DNA from: Ascaris suum
Lineage: Eukaryota; Nematoda; Chromadorea; Rhabditida; Ascarididae
Length of the DNA stretch: 64,000 nt
Reading direction: 5' to 3'
Assembly: GCA_013433145.1 (NCBI GenBank)
Contig: CM024190.1
Location: 6,093,620 to 6,157,619 of the forward strand
In this document: one piece after another, positions 38,001-62,287 of the stretch
Numbering within the stretch: position 1 is the stretch's first letter
Layout of the letters: every line of letters starts with the position of its first letter
Translations under genes and position numbers: made by a program
Notes under the pieces: model-generated
What the model was told of the DNA's origin: nothing
Databases searched by the model: none
The model's input: only the letters and a program-made list of their open reading frames with translations

Positions 38001-40318
38001 AAATTAACTGGAAGGTTACAAGACAATACAATGCAAGCAAGAAATGAGAAGAATATAGGTGAAAGTAGGAGAACCCAGTTGGAATAAAGCGGAACAAAGA
38101 TCGAAATATTTAAAAAGAATGAAATTAGAAAGAAAGAGAAAAGAATTGTAAATTGTGAAACAGTGTGGAATTACGAACACTTTCGAGAATAGGCGATAAA
38201 AAGTCGACGAAGATGGAGCAACAGTGGAAAACGCTGAGGAAGTTTTTTAAAAAAAAGGACGAGAAAGGGTTGGAAAGAGTTGGAAGACCTGGAAGAAAGG
38301 GGAATATGGGTGGAAACCCCGAAAAAGGAAAGGAAAATGTGAGAAGAAAGTTGAATGTAAAAAGATCGAGAAAGGAATTAGAAGATATAGACTGATGGGA
38401 AGAAGGTTCACAAAAGTTAGGAAAGGTTTTTAATTTGGCAACGAGTGGAATTACATTGGAAAACCTTGATTAAAGGATGGAAAGTAGGAAAAATGAGACG
38501 AAGGTGAGGGGTCTTGAGAAGAGAGCCTAAAGCTGAGACGACGGGTGAAGACTTAAAGAAAGAAGGGAGGAGAATGAAACTAGAAAAAAGAACTGCTGAA
38601 AGCGTTGAGAAGTGAGTCGAAAATTTTGGAAGGAATGAACGAACAACGCAGAGTCTTCAATTAAAGGGGCGGAAATGCTAGGAAAGGTTCGAAAGTTAGG
38701 AGAAGAGTGGAACAATGATGAAAAACGTTGTGAAAGGAGCGAGGAAAGGCTCAAAAATGGTGCAAGGATGGTAGATGTTGCAGAGTAATTTTTCGATTGT
38801 GAAAAGAAAGGAGATATTAACAATGGGCGAGGGACATTTTCAAGAACTGCAGGAATGGAAAACTCCTGAAAATGAATAGAGGGAGTGGTAGGATATGAAA
38901 CGCTAGTGGAAAATGTTGCCAAAAAAGCGAAGTTAGGAAAAGGTACAGCAAAAGTGAGAAGGATTGAGAAAGCGGTTGAAGAAGTAGGAAAAAACGGAGA
39001 TAGTGGTAGGAACACTCGAAAAAAGATGGTCAAAAGCTTGAAAAAAGGTGGGGGCAGAAGTGGAAGACGTTAAAGAAAACGATCAAAAGTCTATAAGTGC
39101 TAAAAGAGCGATGTGAAACCTTAGAGAAGAGAAGAACAGACTCCGAAAAAGGATAGGAAAGTGATGGAAAGAAGAAAAGAAGAAGGAAACTTGTGAGGAT
39201 GGAAAGATAATAGGAAGCGTCGTTCTAAGGTTTGAAAAAGTTGGTAAAGAGTGGAATTATATTGAAAAACCTTGGTTAAGGGATGGAACATAGGAAGAAT
39301 GAGTTGAAGGTGGGGGAACTTTAGAAAAGAACCTAAAGTTGAGAAATAATTAAAAGGCAATGTGACGCTTTGCGAAGAAGATGCAGCAAGCTCGGAGATC
39401 GTTGAGGAGACGGTTGAAGATAGGAATAAAGCGTAAGATTGGAAAATGTTGGGAAGGTTTAAATGCGTCGAAGAATAAGAAGGTTTGGGGTGGAGTGGGA
39501 TAGCATTGAGAGACGTGGAAAGTAGGGAGGCGGACTTCGAAAAATAGAACTAGTGTGGAAGCTATTGAGAAAAGAACTGAAGCAGTTGGAAAACAGTGGA
39601 GCAACTAGAGGAATCATCGGAAAAAGAGTAGAAAGAAAACTGGAAAAGTTCTGAAAACGTTAGAGAAATGGAAATGAGGGAAACAAGTGGAGGTTTTGAG
39701 AAGAGGAACTTCGGGCTCACTTGGATAGAAATAAGCACGATTGAGCAACGTTGGCAAAAAAAAAGTAAAAGATTCTCCAGGAGTTTTCCATCGTCGCTTC
39801 ATTTTTTTTCCACTTCCTTCATGTTGTCCTCGTATCCCGTCCACTCAGTTCCTGATTTTCTATGTCTGTCCAATTTTCTTTATGACCCGCATCCGCCATT
39901 GCTTTTCATCCATATTTCTTATCCTTGTTAGACTGTTTCAAATTTCTAATCAACCGAATTTCCCAAATGTAACTTGTCTACACTGAGCTCCCGTACTGGG
40001 TAGTGCATCCTTCGCACTTCGGCACGTACCTGCACCCATCGATCGAGCTCAGGTATTTCCTAATTGCCCTACATTTTCCTAATTTCCATTTAGACGTTTT
40101 GAAATGTCGACGTTGTAGGCTGGTGCTTTATTATTGGATTGTTTTCAGGAATTGGTGGTGCTAAATTCATTTCATTCGAAGATCGCCATTGGCATAATGA
40201 CTGCTTCATCTGTGCGCAATGCTCCACATCGCTAGTCGGCAAAGGTTTCATCACAGATGGCGCTGATATTCTATGTCCTGAATGTGCAAAAGCTAGGCTC
40301 ATGGCAGCTAACTCGTAA
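31814..40318 (+). CDS. LIM-domain protein LIM-9 (FHL/Limpet family), 3' part, five exons
   Basis: The coding segments are 31814-32014, 34424-34598, 35148-35317, 37009-37195 and 40149-40318. Their phases agree and give 300 residues ending at TAA. Residues 1-46 are the end of a LIM domain with zinc ligands H16, H19, C22, C25, C43 and C46; its first CxxC must come from an exon not seen here. Complete LIM domains follow at about 55-107, 116-168, 177-227 and 236-290, each with CxxC, WHxxC, CxxC and CxxC. The short tail after the last CPEC is typical of FHL proteins. Each exon ends shortly after the first CxxC of the next LIM, so LIM domains are split by introns. Family knowledge: FHL/LIM-9 proteins are cytoplasmic adaptors at muscle attachment structures (M-lines and dense bodies), bind other LIM and integrin-associated proteins, and have no enzymatic activity. 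I recognise the C. elegans orthologue from memory. The N-terminus is not in view. Confidence 0.95.
32015..34423 (+). other. lim-9 intron (2.4 kb)
   Basis: This intron begins gtcagt and ends tttcag. It is T-rich on the + strand. I see no repeat, no nested gene and no conserved alternative exon. Confidence 0.85.
34147..34156. repeat. Poly-G tract, 10 bases
   Basis: Ten G preceded by short GA and GGG blocks from 34134; lies in lim-9 intron 1. Confidence 0.97.
34424..34598 (+). CDS. lim-9 visible exon 2: body of the second LIM domain
   Basis: This exon encodes 58 codons plus one base, starting DLSYKDKHWHEDC and ending CNEIFRA. The acceptor is ttatttcag and the donor is G|GTGAGT. It starts on GAT in phase 0, directly after the AAG that ends the previous exon. 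The DLSYKDKHWH stretch is close to a signature of FHL proteins. Confidence 0.96.
34599..35147 (+). other. lim-9 intron (0.55 kb)
   Basis: This intron begins gtgagt and ends ttgcag. It contains the 13-base C run at 34813-34825 and nothing else notable. Confidence 0.88.
34813..34825. repeat. Poly-C tract, 13 bases
   Basis: Uninterrupted C run in lim-9 intron 2. Confidence 0.98.
35148..35317 (+). CDS. lim-9 visible exon 3: third LIM domain
   Basis: The exon starts with GT after tatttgcag, which completes a glycine codon with the preceding G. It then encodes 56 residues from MKKMEYKGKQWHDKC to CSKCRK. The donor reads AAG|GTTCTT, which is a weak match to consensus. The next exon joins in phase 0 and gives the expected RKVISTGG sequence, so I keep this junction. 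Confidence 0.94.
36016..36078. repeat. Overlapping inverted repeats
   Basis: TGACCGCGTAAT (36016-36027) pairs with ATTACGCAGTCA (36045-36056) with one mismatch, around the palindrome TCACTAGTGA (36034-36043). GTCACCAA (36053-36060) pairs perfectly with TTGGTGAC (36071-36078). The two stems share bases and cannot form together. Confidence 0.8.
36314..36361. repeat. 24-bp tandem duplication
   Basis: Two adjacent 24-base units beginning TTGGCCATT and ending TTATTGTTAAA differ at one base (A versus G). Confidence 0.95.
37009..37195 (+). CDS. lim-9 visible exon 4: fourth LIM domain
   Basis: This exon encodes 62 codons plus one base, from VISTGGVTYKNEPWHREC to ACVKPIT, with the final G completing a glycine across the junction. 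The acceptor is gagattgcag and the donor is G|GTAAAT. It contains WHREC, CTNC and YCANC, then CNAC opening the last LIM. Confidence 0.96.
37196..40148 (+). other. lim-9 last intron (3.0 kb), mostly purine-rich repeat
   Basis: This intron begins gtaaat and ends ttttcag. Roughly 37865-39775 is a strongly purine-rich degenerate tandem repeat on the + strand. It is followed to about 39990 by T/C-rich sequence. Long open frames on the - strand are artefacts of this composition. Confidence 0.85.
37865..39775. repeat. Purine-rich degenerate tandem repeat in lim-9 intron 4
   Basis: The + strand is overwhelmingly A and G for about 1.9 kb. A core reading AAGGTT, then GAGTGGAA, then ATTGAAAAACCTTG-like sequence recurs with AAGGTT at 38403, 38684, 39227 and 39480. 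GAGTGG starts at 38443, 38705, 39249 and 39493, steps of 262, 544 and 244 bases, consistent with a unit of about 260 bases with one copy too diverged to see. Confidence 0.75.
40149..40318 (+). CDS. lim-9 terminal coding exon: last LIM domain and stop
   Basis: The exon starts with GA after attgttttcag and encodes 55 further residues beginning IGGAKFISFEDRHWHNDC. It ends CPECAKARLMAANS followed by TAA at 40316-40318. The short tail after the last zinc-binding CPEC matches family length, so the C-terminus looks intact. Confidence 0.96.
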
Positions 40319-40805
40319 CGACGTCTCGTCTGTTGGACGTCGGCCTCGTGCTCTTTCGTCCTCTACGCAACCACGTCAGCCGCAGTGCAAAGAAACGATT
40401 GCATTGGCACTGAGTCTCGAACTAGTAGATTTTATTGTGTTGTCTCTTCGTTTTTGCGTTCCTTTAGTAAAGGTACTCGCCGAATTTTTTTTCATCTTCG
40501 TTTTGCGCCTATTTCCTTCATCTCGCTTAGAAGTTCTTCGAAAGATATATATGTCTTTCGGAATACGCTTGAAAACACGATCAACTTTTAAGCATATATT
40601 TTCGGCGCAGTCGCTGAATTTGGAAGTTATATCAAAATCAAACGCCGGTCTCGCGGAATAGTTGAAGTCGAAAAAACGCGATATGCTTTTCGCTTCTATT
40701 TATAGGACAAACTGCATGGGGCACTTTCGTCGCTCTTAAAGACTGTGTTCGTCCTTTGATCAGATATTTTCAAAAAAAAAGTTTTTGCTGACGGATCACA
40801 GCAGC

Positions 40806-40811
40806 ATTAAA
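40806..40811 (+). terminator. Candidate lim-9 polyadenylation signal (ATTAAA)
   Basis: ATTAAA occurs about 490 bases after the lim-9 stop. The first canonical AATAAA downstream is at 41810-41815, about 1.5 kb after the stop. Either could end the 3' UTR; the choice is a guess without transcript data. Confidence 0.25.
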
Positions 40812-43800
40812 CAACGTGTTCGTACTGCCCAGTATTTTGTCTGTGGCCACACTCTAGTAAAAATCCTGCTTAAGTTATACGGAATCTGGTTGTCAGTCGA
40901 CGCCTCACTAGAGCATGAATGAAATTCCAGTACTAGTGTGCTCACCTTGCTGTAATATCGAAGAACGACGTGAAAGGCAATGTCGCCGCAAGAGATGCGT
41001 TTCGATGCGGCCTTACTCATTGGTCAGATAATATGGCAACTATTGTTGCATCTTCCTCGGCTAAGTATCTCTGGTGTAGGGCGTCGTGCTGTGCTACCTA
41101 TTTCATACCTTTTTTTTGTTTATGTAGTCTGTCTCAATTTTTTTTTGTCCGTTGCTTCCGATTACGATTCATTTCCATAGATGAATTTTATCAGCCCGTA
41201 TGTTATGCTGTTTTTTTTTCCGTGCAAGTACCTTCGCCTGATAATATGTTTAGTACGTTTATGTGTGCAAGTGTACTAATTGCTTATTAATCTGTACTGA
41301 TTGGTCGATGATGCTCAACACGACAAATGACATCAGTTGTGAAGCACCTTAGCAGTTAGTCAGACCTAAGCAAGCGAAAAAAGATGAGAAGGAACACAGC
41401 GCTTCCATCTAGAAAGATGCTATAAGTATAGCGCATTTCGTGTCCACCATCCGATGTTCAGTTTACTGAATTTCTCATTGATAGTGCTCGAAAGTAACTC
41501 ACAATAGTCCGACAGTCCAATTTAAGCCCACATGGACCATCATAGAGCATATGTTGCGCGCACTTTTAGCCTTAGTCGTTCCCAATTACCTATTTTTTAT
41601 GGATTTACTGCACATCTTTATGGATTCTGTCTGTTACCACCCGTCCGCATTTTCCTCATCACCAAAAACACGAATGAGGTTTTTCCCGATAGAACAGTAC
41701 ATCTTGAGGTTTCGTCGTTGTTTGCCGATGGATACAACAATAAGCAGTGATGTAGTGGGTCTATGCTGCACACATACGGTGTCGTTTTTTGACGTCGGTG
41801 GTGTTCTCTAATAAACCGATAAGTGTGCGCTGTGGAATTGTGATTTTGGGCACGCCAATGATGACTAACACGCGAAATTGTACGATAGTTTCCTCCAACG
41901 TTGTAGTGTATCGTTCGTTGTCCAGTCAGCCGCTTCATTATCTATCTTTCTCTTCCCCCTTCTCTCTGTCTTTCTATTTTTCCCAACAACTGAAAGCAAC
42001 GATCCGAGTTTTCCGAAAGCGGCTTTGTTATTCTAGCTTTCTGGTGTTTTTGGTTTTGTCGAAGTCGAATTGTATCATACGCTTTCCAAACGCGCACTCC
42101 GGAACTGAGTGGAGGTAGCAATTAAATGAGGGCAAACAAAGTAATGCGGAATTTCTCACCTACTTTCAACGTTGATGCCGCAAATGTGCAATTTAGGAGT
42201 TAGTAGTAAACAACGAATCAGTTCCGTAGAGCGTTAGCTGCCCGCGAATTTGCCTCCCGAATCCGTTGCATCATTGTCTCTTTGTTAAAGAAGTGGTTTG
42301 ATGTCGAAAGCGGCTGTTTTATTACCATTACTACATGAAAGAGAAAGAAATGCAATTGATGTTTTTGGACATTTGTTTCCACACGGTTCATTTCAAAGTT
42401 ACTGGGTGGCTACTTTTTCATGTCGGTTTCTGGCCCAATTCTTTAGCGACTTTTGGTGAGCATAGACGAGCGTTATGCCAGAGTACGTCGTTTCATGTGG
42501 TGATCTGAGGGCCTTCTGAGGCAGTCTGCAGACTGGAATCTCCTGCACCCCCCTCCCATCCTTCTAAGCCCTGAACATTGAAATGTTTTTGCTACTCATT
42601 GCTATCCCACATATAGAACACAGAAGTGAAACCTACGTGCTATATGAATGAATGGAACGATTGAACGGTTGCCTTGCGATCAGACTGACTGCCTTCTTTA
42701 AATAGCAGTTATATCATGTTTTTCATCGACATAAGCAAGCTTATTTAGCTCAGCAAGTAAAGCAGTGAAGTATGCTGGCCAACCACGTGATTTCCGTGAT
42801 GGCAGAAGATCAGATAGCTATATGGCTCACCCGTATCTGGTCTGGTAGTTCAATATGACCCAACAATTTCCACTGTCAATCTAGACTACCAATTCGTCCG
42901 TTGTGGCATATGGGTCAGCCGCACAACACTACAGCCTCTGAAAGAGTAAATGTCACTAGAAAAGTGTCACTAGGAAGGTTCGGTAGCAAAAAGTTGGGGT
43001 AAGAGCGGAAGTGGATAAGAAAGCTTCTCAAAAACTTATGACTCTGCGGGTTCTAGGAGGGAGAGGACGCCAAGATCTATGTTACCTAAGTGAAACACAT
43101 CAAAGTAAACATTCTGATGGTAAGGCATCTTCGATACGGTGGCAACTTGACGGCGCACGGAAGAGGCTGACCGTCTTGGACATGCTTGATCCCGCAAGAA
43201 TCTGGCAAACGAAATGGAATTAGCAAGTTCCTGCCATAAAATAAATCTGATACATCCGTAGCCTTAACAAATGAAAGTTGATGTCGTCCTCAAGAAACAA
43301 GAAGCCCGCACGAAGTGGCAAAAATCTTTCAAACGTTTGTCGCGCTTCAGCAATTTCCAAGTTCACTTAAGTCCAACTTCATCATCACACTTTTACGATC
43401 TTCAATATCTTAGTGGACTGTATGTTAGCCCCGAGTAATGTGGGTCTCCATTAAACGGTGCCAGCTAGCGCAAAGTAGAGGGGGGACTGCAAGCCAAATC
43501 AGTTGATTTAGAGGTGAGTGTTTCACTAGCATTCGCCTCCGTTTCCTTCAATATTCGAATAACTGCCTTTCATGCCAGTTGTGTTGGAATGAATGAAGAA
43601 TGCCGCTTAATTGAATTTAGCCCAGATCTTTCGCGCTCAGATTGCTTCCACGTGAAGTACGATTACATCTAGTTGGGTGAGAATGCGCTCGTCCCCATCT
43701 CATCGTTGCTCTTTGACATTTTACTAGTGCCGAAAAATTAACCAAAAAATTAACCACTATAAACCAGTTCAAACGGTCTGAATGCAAACACTGGGGGAAG

Positions 43801-45975
43801 TTAGCTGATTGGAGGAGAAAACAGATGTAACATAAGACTACCGCACTACTTAAGTAAACAAGGGCATGGTGCTTCAACTATCCAAACATAAACATTCCAG
43901 AAAAGACATCTACAGTTGACACCAAACCTCCACAAAATAGTGCCCACCACAAATTTTACACCACACGATTTGCAGTTTCAGTGAACTTGGCGGCTCGTTT
44001 GGAGAATTGTTATTCTCCTGGTTGTAGTACAGCAATACAAAAAAAAATTCGCAACGCATATACAGCACATAGTTGCAACATGGCAAAGTCTATATACATC
44101 TGCAACACGATGGCGTACCGATGCAGCAATCTTTTGCTCATATGGGGCACATCATTTCTAAAAAAGAGGAGCAGAATATGCCCTAAATGAGGCATTTTGC
44201 GATAAAGAAAGCATTTTTGCAGTCTTCTCATAACGCTAACGATGAAACTTCAACGGTTTTGTGTTTATCAATCATACCAAAAAAAAAAGAACATGAAGAC
44301 AACGAATAAGTAAATCAAAGAATATTAGAAACGGTACTCAATTAGACGATACATTCAATTTGCTCAATACATTTCGATAAAGCGAGAAATGTGAAGAGAG
44401 CGCATTGCAAACAGCGATTCGGCTTCACCTTATATCGCTATTAACAACTAAGTAAACACAACAAAAATCATTTTGTGAAAAAATACGCAGTTGGTTAACT
44501 ATTGCGGTCAAATGACCATAGACATTCACATAGCAGCAGTGAATTCCGAAGGAGTGGCCTCGAATGTCGACCGCCACTTTGAAAAAAAAAGATAACGCCA
44601 GTGCATTCATGTGAATTACTATTGCTTTCCTCGGTTTCTCATTCGGAATAAATGCACTGCCGTGTATTCAGAGTATAATTAAGTGCAGTCGGAATAAAAA
44701 CCGTCCATTCCAAAAGTGAGGAAAAGACAGTGGAGGAACGACTACTCCAACATGCCACTCGCTTCTCAATTAGCACTTGTGCCGCGTGCATCCATGGTCC
44801 GAATTCGAATCAGTCGAGAACCTCAACAGCTCGTGACTAACTCGCAGCAGAACGTAACAGTGTAATTTCGAGAATGTGTCCAACTTTCCGTCGCTTATTT
44901 CCCTACCGCCGTGGGTAAAGGTTGGACAGGTGCCAATTTTCTTGAAATTAGACCTCTGGCCCGAAACGATCGTCCCACTTAGCGGATGAGGCTCTTGAAT
45001 ATGCAGTGAACAAACAGTCTGCACTTCAAAGTCTAATGACACCACACTGTTTCTCATCACCGCTTTTCCTCACTTCGGTGTGGTCAAACTTCAGATGAAA
45101 ATGCAAGCCGAACAACAGCTGTCGACAAAGGCGAACCTTTCCACGTGAAAGATCGAGTAAATTTATCTAAACTGAGGTTCGACGCTGGTTTTGAAAATGC
45201 AGCTCATTCCTCTCTGAAACGCCAGCGTCTGCTGAAATTCTTGTGGAGAAAAACATCCGGATTTCCAATCCATTCACAACGAGAAGTCGAACATTTTTGC
45301 AAATACAAAGGTTTTTAGCAAAAATGAACTCTCACGTTGACTGTTATTGGCATCAATTAATCGACACAACTTTTCAACTGCGAACTGAAAATAAAAACCT
45401 TTTCGGCCTTTCAAAGGCTTTTCATGAAAGCTCAGTGTGCTAGAACAAATTGGATTCCGAAATGGCTTGACGAGACGAGTAATCTACAGTTTCAACTGAT
45501 TTATTATCAGCAGGCGCAACTTCAACTGTATGAAGAATTTCTGGACCGGAAAAAAACTACTTCCACAGTGAGCCATCCCACCTGATCGAGATATATATTC
45601 ACAAAAAACTTGCGACTATCCGCTGAGAATGGACAAGAAAAACTCTTTCACACAAAATTCAGTAAGAATTTGATACATAAGAGAAAAAGCAATTGTACTT
45701 TCATAACCAGCTATTGAAGCCGCACAAAATACGTCAAACCCACCACTGACGAAAACTAATTGTTAACAAGTTGGCACGGTACAGGTTCAGTATGACGTGG
45801 CGTGTGTAAATAACGTGACTTCCGCGTTTATTGCTGAAAAAATATACTCCACATCCACCGCCTTTTGCACAATAGTAGCTCAACATGCAAACTTTATGCT
45901 TTCAAGGGAAACGAATTTTTAAAGACAACCTTTATTGCCCACATCTGAAAGAGGAAATTTCTGTTCCGAAACTCC

Positions 45976-46392
45976 CTAGGACATCTGCCATGGGGTTTTA
46001 CATGACATAACAGGACCCTCATATGGCCATCTAGTTTTGCAAGCTCTCCTAGTACCAATTTTCTGAATTCTTGTCTCAACAGCGTGTGGGAGGGAACTGG
46101 GGACAACTTGCTCTGGGCAGTTTAGTGTGCGCCTTTCGCCAAGCATACCCAATTCCATTCTTACATCAAGCGCGACAAATACCCGCCGCCCTCCGCTAGT
46201 GTCATCCGACCAAAAATAATTGCAATACCTTTCATGGAAACTAGAGGAGTTTCTGCATAAAGGATCCTCACAGAAAACAGCACTGCACAGGCTATAAAGT
46301 AGGTCGTCAGATACGACATGATTTACCGTCGCTCCTTTTATCTGCCTCAGTCTTGTCTCCTTCTCTGCGGACGAGACTATGTGGCCACACAT
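45976..46392 (-). CDS. Unidentified open reading frame, 138 codons, between lim-9 and wwp-1
   Basis: From the ATG at 46392 the frame encodes 138 residues, starting MCGHIVSSAEKETRLRQ and ending EGPVMSCKTPWQMS. The frame stays open upstream of this ATG to an in-frame TAA just beyond 46440. It is cysteine- and arginine-rich, with no signal peptide, membrane segment or domain I recognise. Local base composition is richer in G+C than the flanks, unlike ordinary intergenic sequence here. It could be an exon of an unrecognised - strand gene, part of a dispersed repeat, or a chance frame. I see no convincing splice partner. Confidence 0.25.
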   Translation of the reverse strand: MCGHIVSSAEKETRLRQIKGATVNHVVSDDLLYSLCSAVFCEDPLCRNSSSFHERYCNYFWSDDTSGGRRVFVALDVRMELGMLGERRTLNCPEQVVPSSLPHAVETRIQKIGTRRACKTRWPYEGPVMSCKTPWQMS

Positions 46393-48875
46393 CAAACTGA
46401 ACCTATGCCGTGTAATCAACGAGGCAAAAGTGATCCAGAAAACTTACAACCAACAAACGGTACCAACTGTCAGCAGAACCATTTGCACAAGAGTAAGTCA
46501 CGGTAGAACGATCCGTCGAGGAAAAGACACGTTTCAACGATAAGATCGACGCAAACACAGCCATTCCAAGACGGACGGAACATTTGTCACAACGAACACA
46601 CATATCCCCTCACCTCAGTGATTAGTATCTGCTCCTCAAGACGCTCCAAATAAACGCGGTCATTCTGCTAGATCACTTCGCAGATATTCAACTTTCACGT
46701 CTCTCACACACTGTGTGAAAGACCTCTCGTTCCATCTCAATTACACTTGAACGCGGTCACTAACATTATGCTATTAACTTTTTCCCTTTCGTTTGTGCAT
46801 TTCACTTTCCACAACAAAAATAAAACCAATTCTAAGAATTTTCTAGCCGATTTTATAACTCGTGAAAATTGGCCATCCGGTCATCGAGGGAAAAAAGTTG
46901 ACGAAAAATTGAAAAAAAAAAAATAGAACACCTCTCGAATGCTGCAAGAAAGGTATTCGTGGAGCAGCCGATGAGGATGCATCACAACACGCCACACAAT
47001 GACTGCAAATATTATAATAACAATCTGAAATGATAGCAAAACTTCAAGGTCGAAATAAATATCAATGTCAGCTTATGCAAACTTCAAAAAACGCACAAAA
47101 AGTGCTTAAAGAAGTTTGCTAAATTATCACAAAACATATCACAGGGAAAGCCTAAAAAAAGAAGTTTCCTATGCGAATGATGGCACGTAAACCTCATCTC
47201 AAATCGCCCAACATGTGTGCAAACGTCCACATCTCAAAATACGAACTTCCACATGATGAATCCTGCAAAATGTCTTTTGTGCTGAAGATAACCATATGAA
47301 AGGCTTGACGCGATGCCGACACCGCAACACTCCTTAAGGAAAGGGTTTTCCAACGAACCAAAAGTGACCTTGCTGACAGATCTTCACGAAATTCGCACAT
47401 TACTCGTAGTGATCGTTTAAAGAAAAAAAAAATCCATCTCATCTTCCTGCTCCACGGTTTGTCAAGTCTGCCGAAACAATTTTCACTCAGCTTTCGAAAA
47501 AATGTTTTTGTAAGTAAATTCCGCTCTATCAATCTTCCACTGAGTTGCATCCATCATAAGCCGTTCAAAAATTCATTTATCACTTCAAGCTGTTTTTTTC
47601 TATACAGTCATAATATCTGAAAATGTCGACCACTCTTCCCGTACTGAAAAAATTGTCGTATGCGCCTCCCGCATGACATCGCACATTTATACGTGACTTA
47701 AGTGTGGCACCAATCGGATGTGCATTTCATTCTCCATAATCACTTACGAAAGAAGAGAGCAGCTGTGAAGAAAAAAACCAAAAGCACTTCCGAGCTTTCT
47801 AAACAGCTTAAAGCTTTACCAAGTAAAAAGTAACATGAAGTTCTTTTCCTCCAGAACCCATGAAATGTTTACCGCTCAAGTTTTCTGACCTCTAACGTTG
47901 TTGATGTTCAGGTAGAGAGGCAGGTGAGGCGGGTGGTGCAGCAGTGCATTAGTCACCCAATTAAACAAGACGATTTCACGCTTCTACAACAACTTCCGTC
48001 AGATGTGAAAGTGCTAAGGGATAGCTGGATCTCAGGATAAGCTTGACATGGCAATAAGCAATACTATTTTTTGCTGCACAACAGTACATCGGTCGCTGAT
48101 GTGGCATACAGCGTGAAACGCCTAAAGCTATATTTTAAAAAAAGAGTGACCTCATCGCTTCTCACCAACCGTTACATTAATCCCTAAGGGCTTAAGTGTA
48201 GTGAATGAATTATTTTTTGGAAGACAGGAAAAAGTACGGCTAACGTAAACTTATATGCTTACTCCTTCCTTTCCCCACAATCCCCCTATCTCGTGCTGAA
48301 GGGATTTTCACAAGTATTTTCATCAACACCGACAAAATCCTTTCTGAAAGCAAATCCAAAAACGGTGATTACCCAACGTTTAAGTCCGATCATACCGCAC
48401 TTTCTGGACCACCCACGGTGTCTTCCCACATGCAAAATATCACTCTCCACATTTGTGAAAACCGTAATTGAGCTATTGTTCTGAGATTGGCGCACGCGCA
48501 AGCACAAATACTTTCTAGAAAATTCAAATGCGCCGACGACCTCATAAAGGATTGCAAGATGAATCAATAAATGCTCACTGCCATGCCGGATGTTCTGTTT
48601 TTCTCCATCACTTATATAAGCTGCAGGGATTCACGACCACTGCACTTTTTATACAACTGTCAATAGCACTTGAATCGATGAGAGAATGTAGCTTATTTCT
48701 GACGCACTTCTACGAACAATACGAGCTGCCTGCCACATATTGATATGCTGAATGAAACTGAGGAGGCGGTGATGGACAGGTGCACGTGAGATGTTTACGA
48801 GTGAAGACACAATACCAGCGATCGAGTCAAACCTTACGCAAGTTAAGTGCGATCAAAGACGACATTCACACGAAA

Positions 48876-62287
<13,412 letters not shown>

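Larger units (their letters stand above)
40319..48875. other. Region between convergent lim-9 and wwp-1
   Basis: This 8.6 kb contains no gene I can name. The + strand is T-rich to about 42 kb and A-rich from about 43.3 kb onward, which suggests that the left part follows lim-9 transcription and the right part belongs to - strand transcription. It presumably includes both 3' UTRs. An unidentified 138-residue open frame lies at 45976-46392 (listed separately). Smaller open frames, such as those at 43011-43223 (+), 44770-45060 (-) and 47194-47550 (-), match nothing I know. Confidence 0.6.

Noticed and set aside
38527..39033. 168-codon - strand open frame rich in Ser, Phe and Pro
   Set aside because: It is the pyrimidine complement of the purine-rich repeat, which rarely produces stop codons. 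It has no domain, no complex composition and no splice context.
41618..41938. 106-codon - strand frame downstream of lim-9
   Set aside because: Competing frames are open on the other strand, composition is ordinary, and there is no recognisable motif.
42731..42790. TAGCTCAGCAAG, resembling the D-arm region of a tRNA
   Set aside because: There is no matching B box or acceptor stem downstream.
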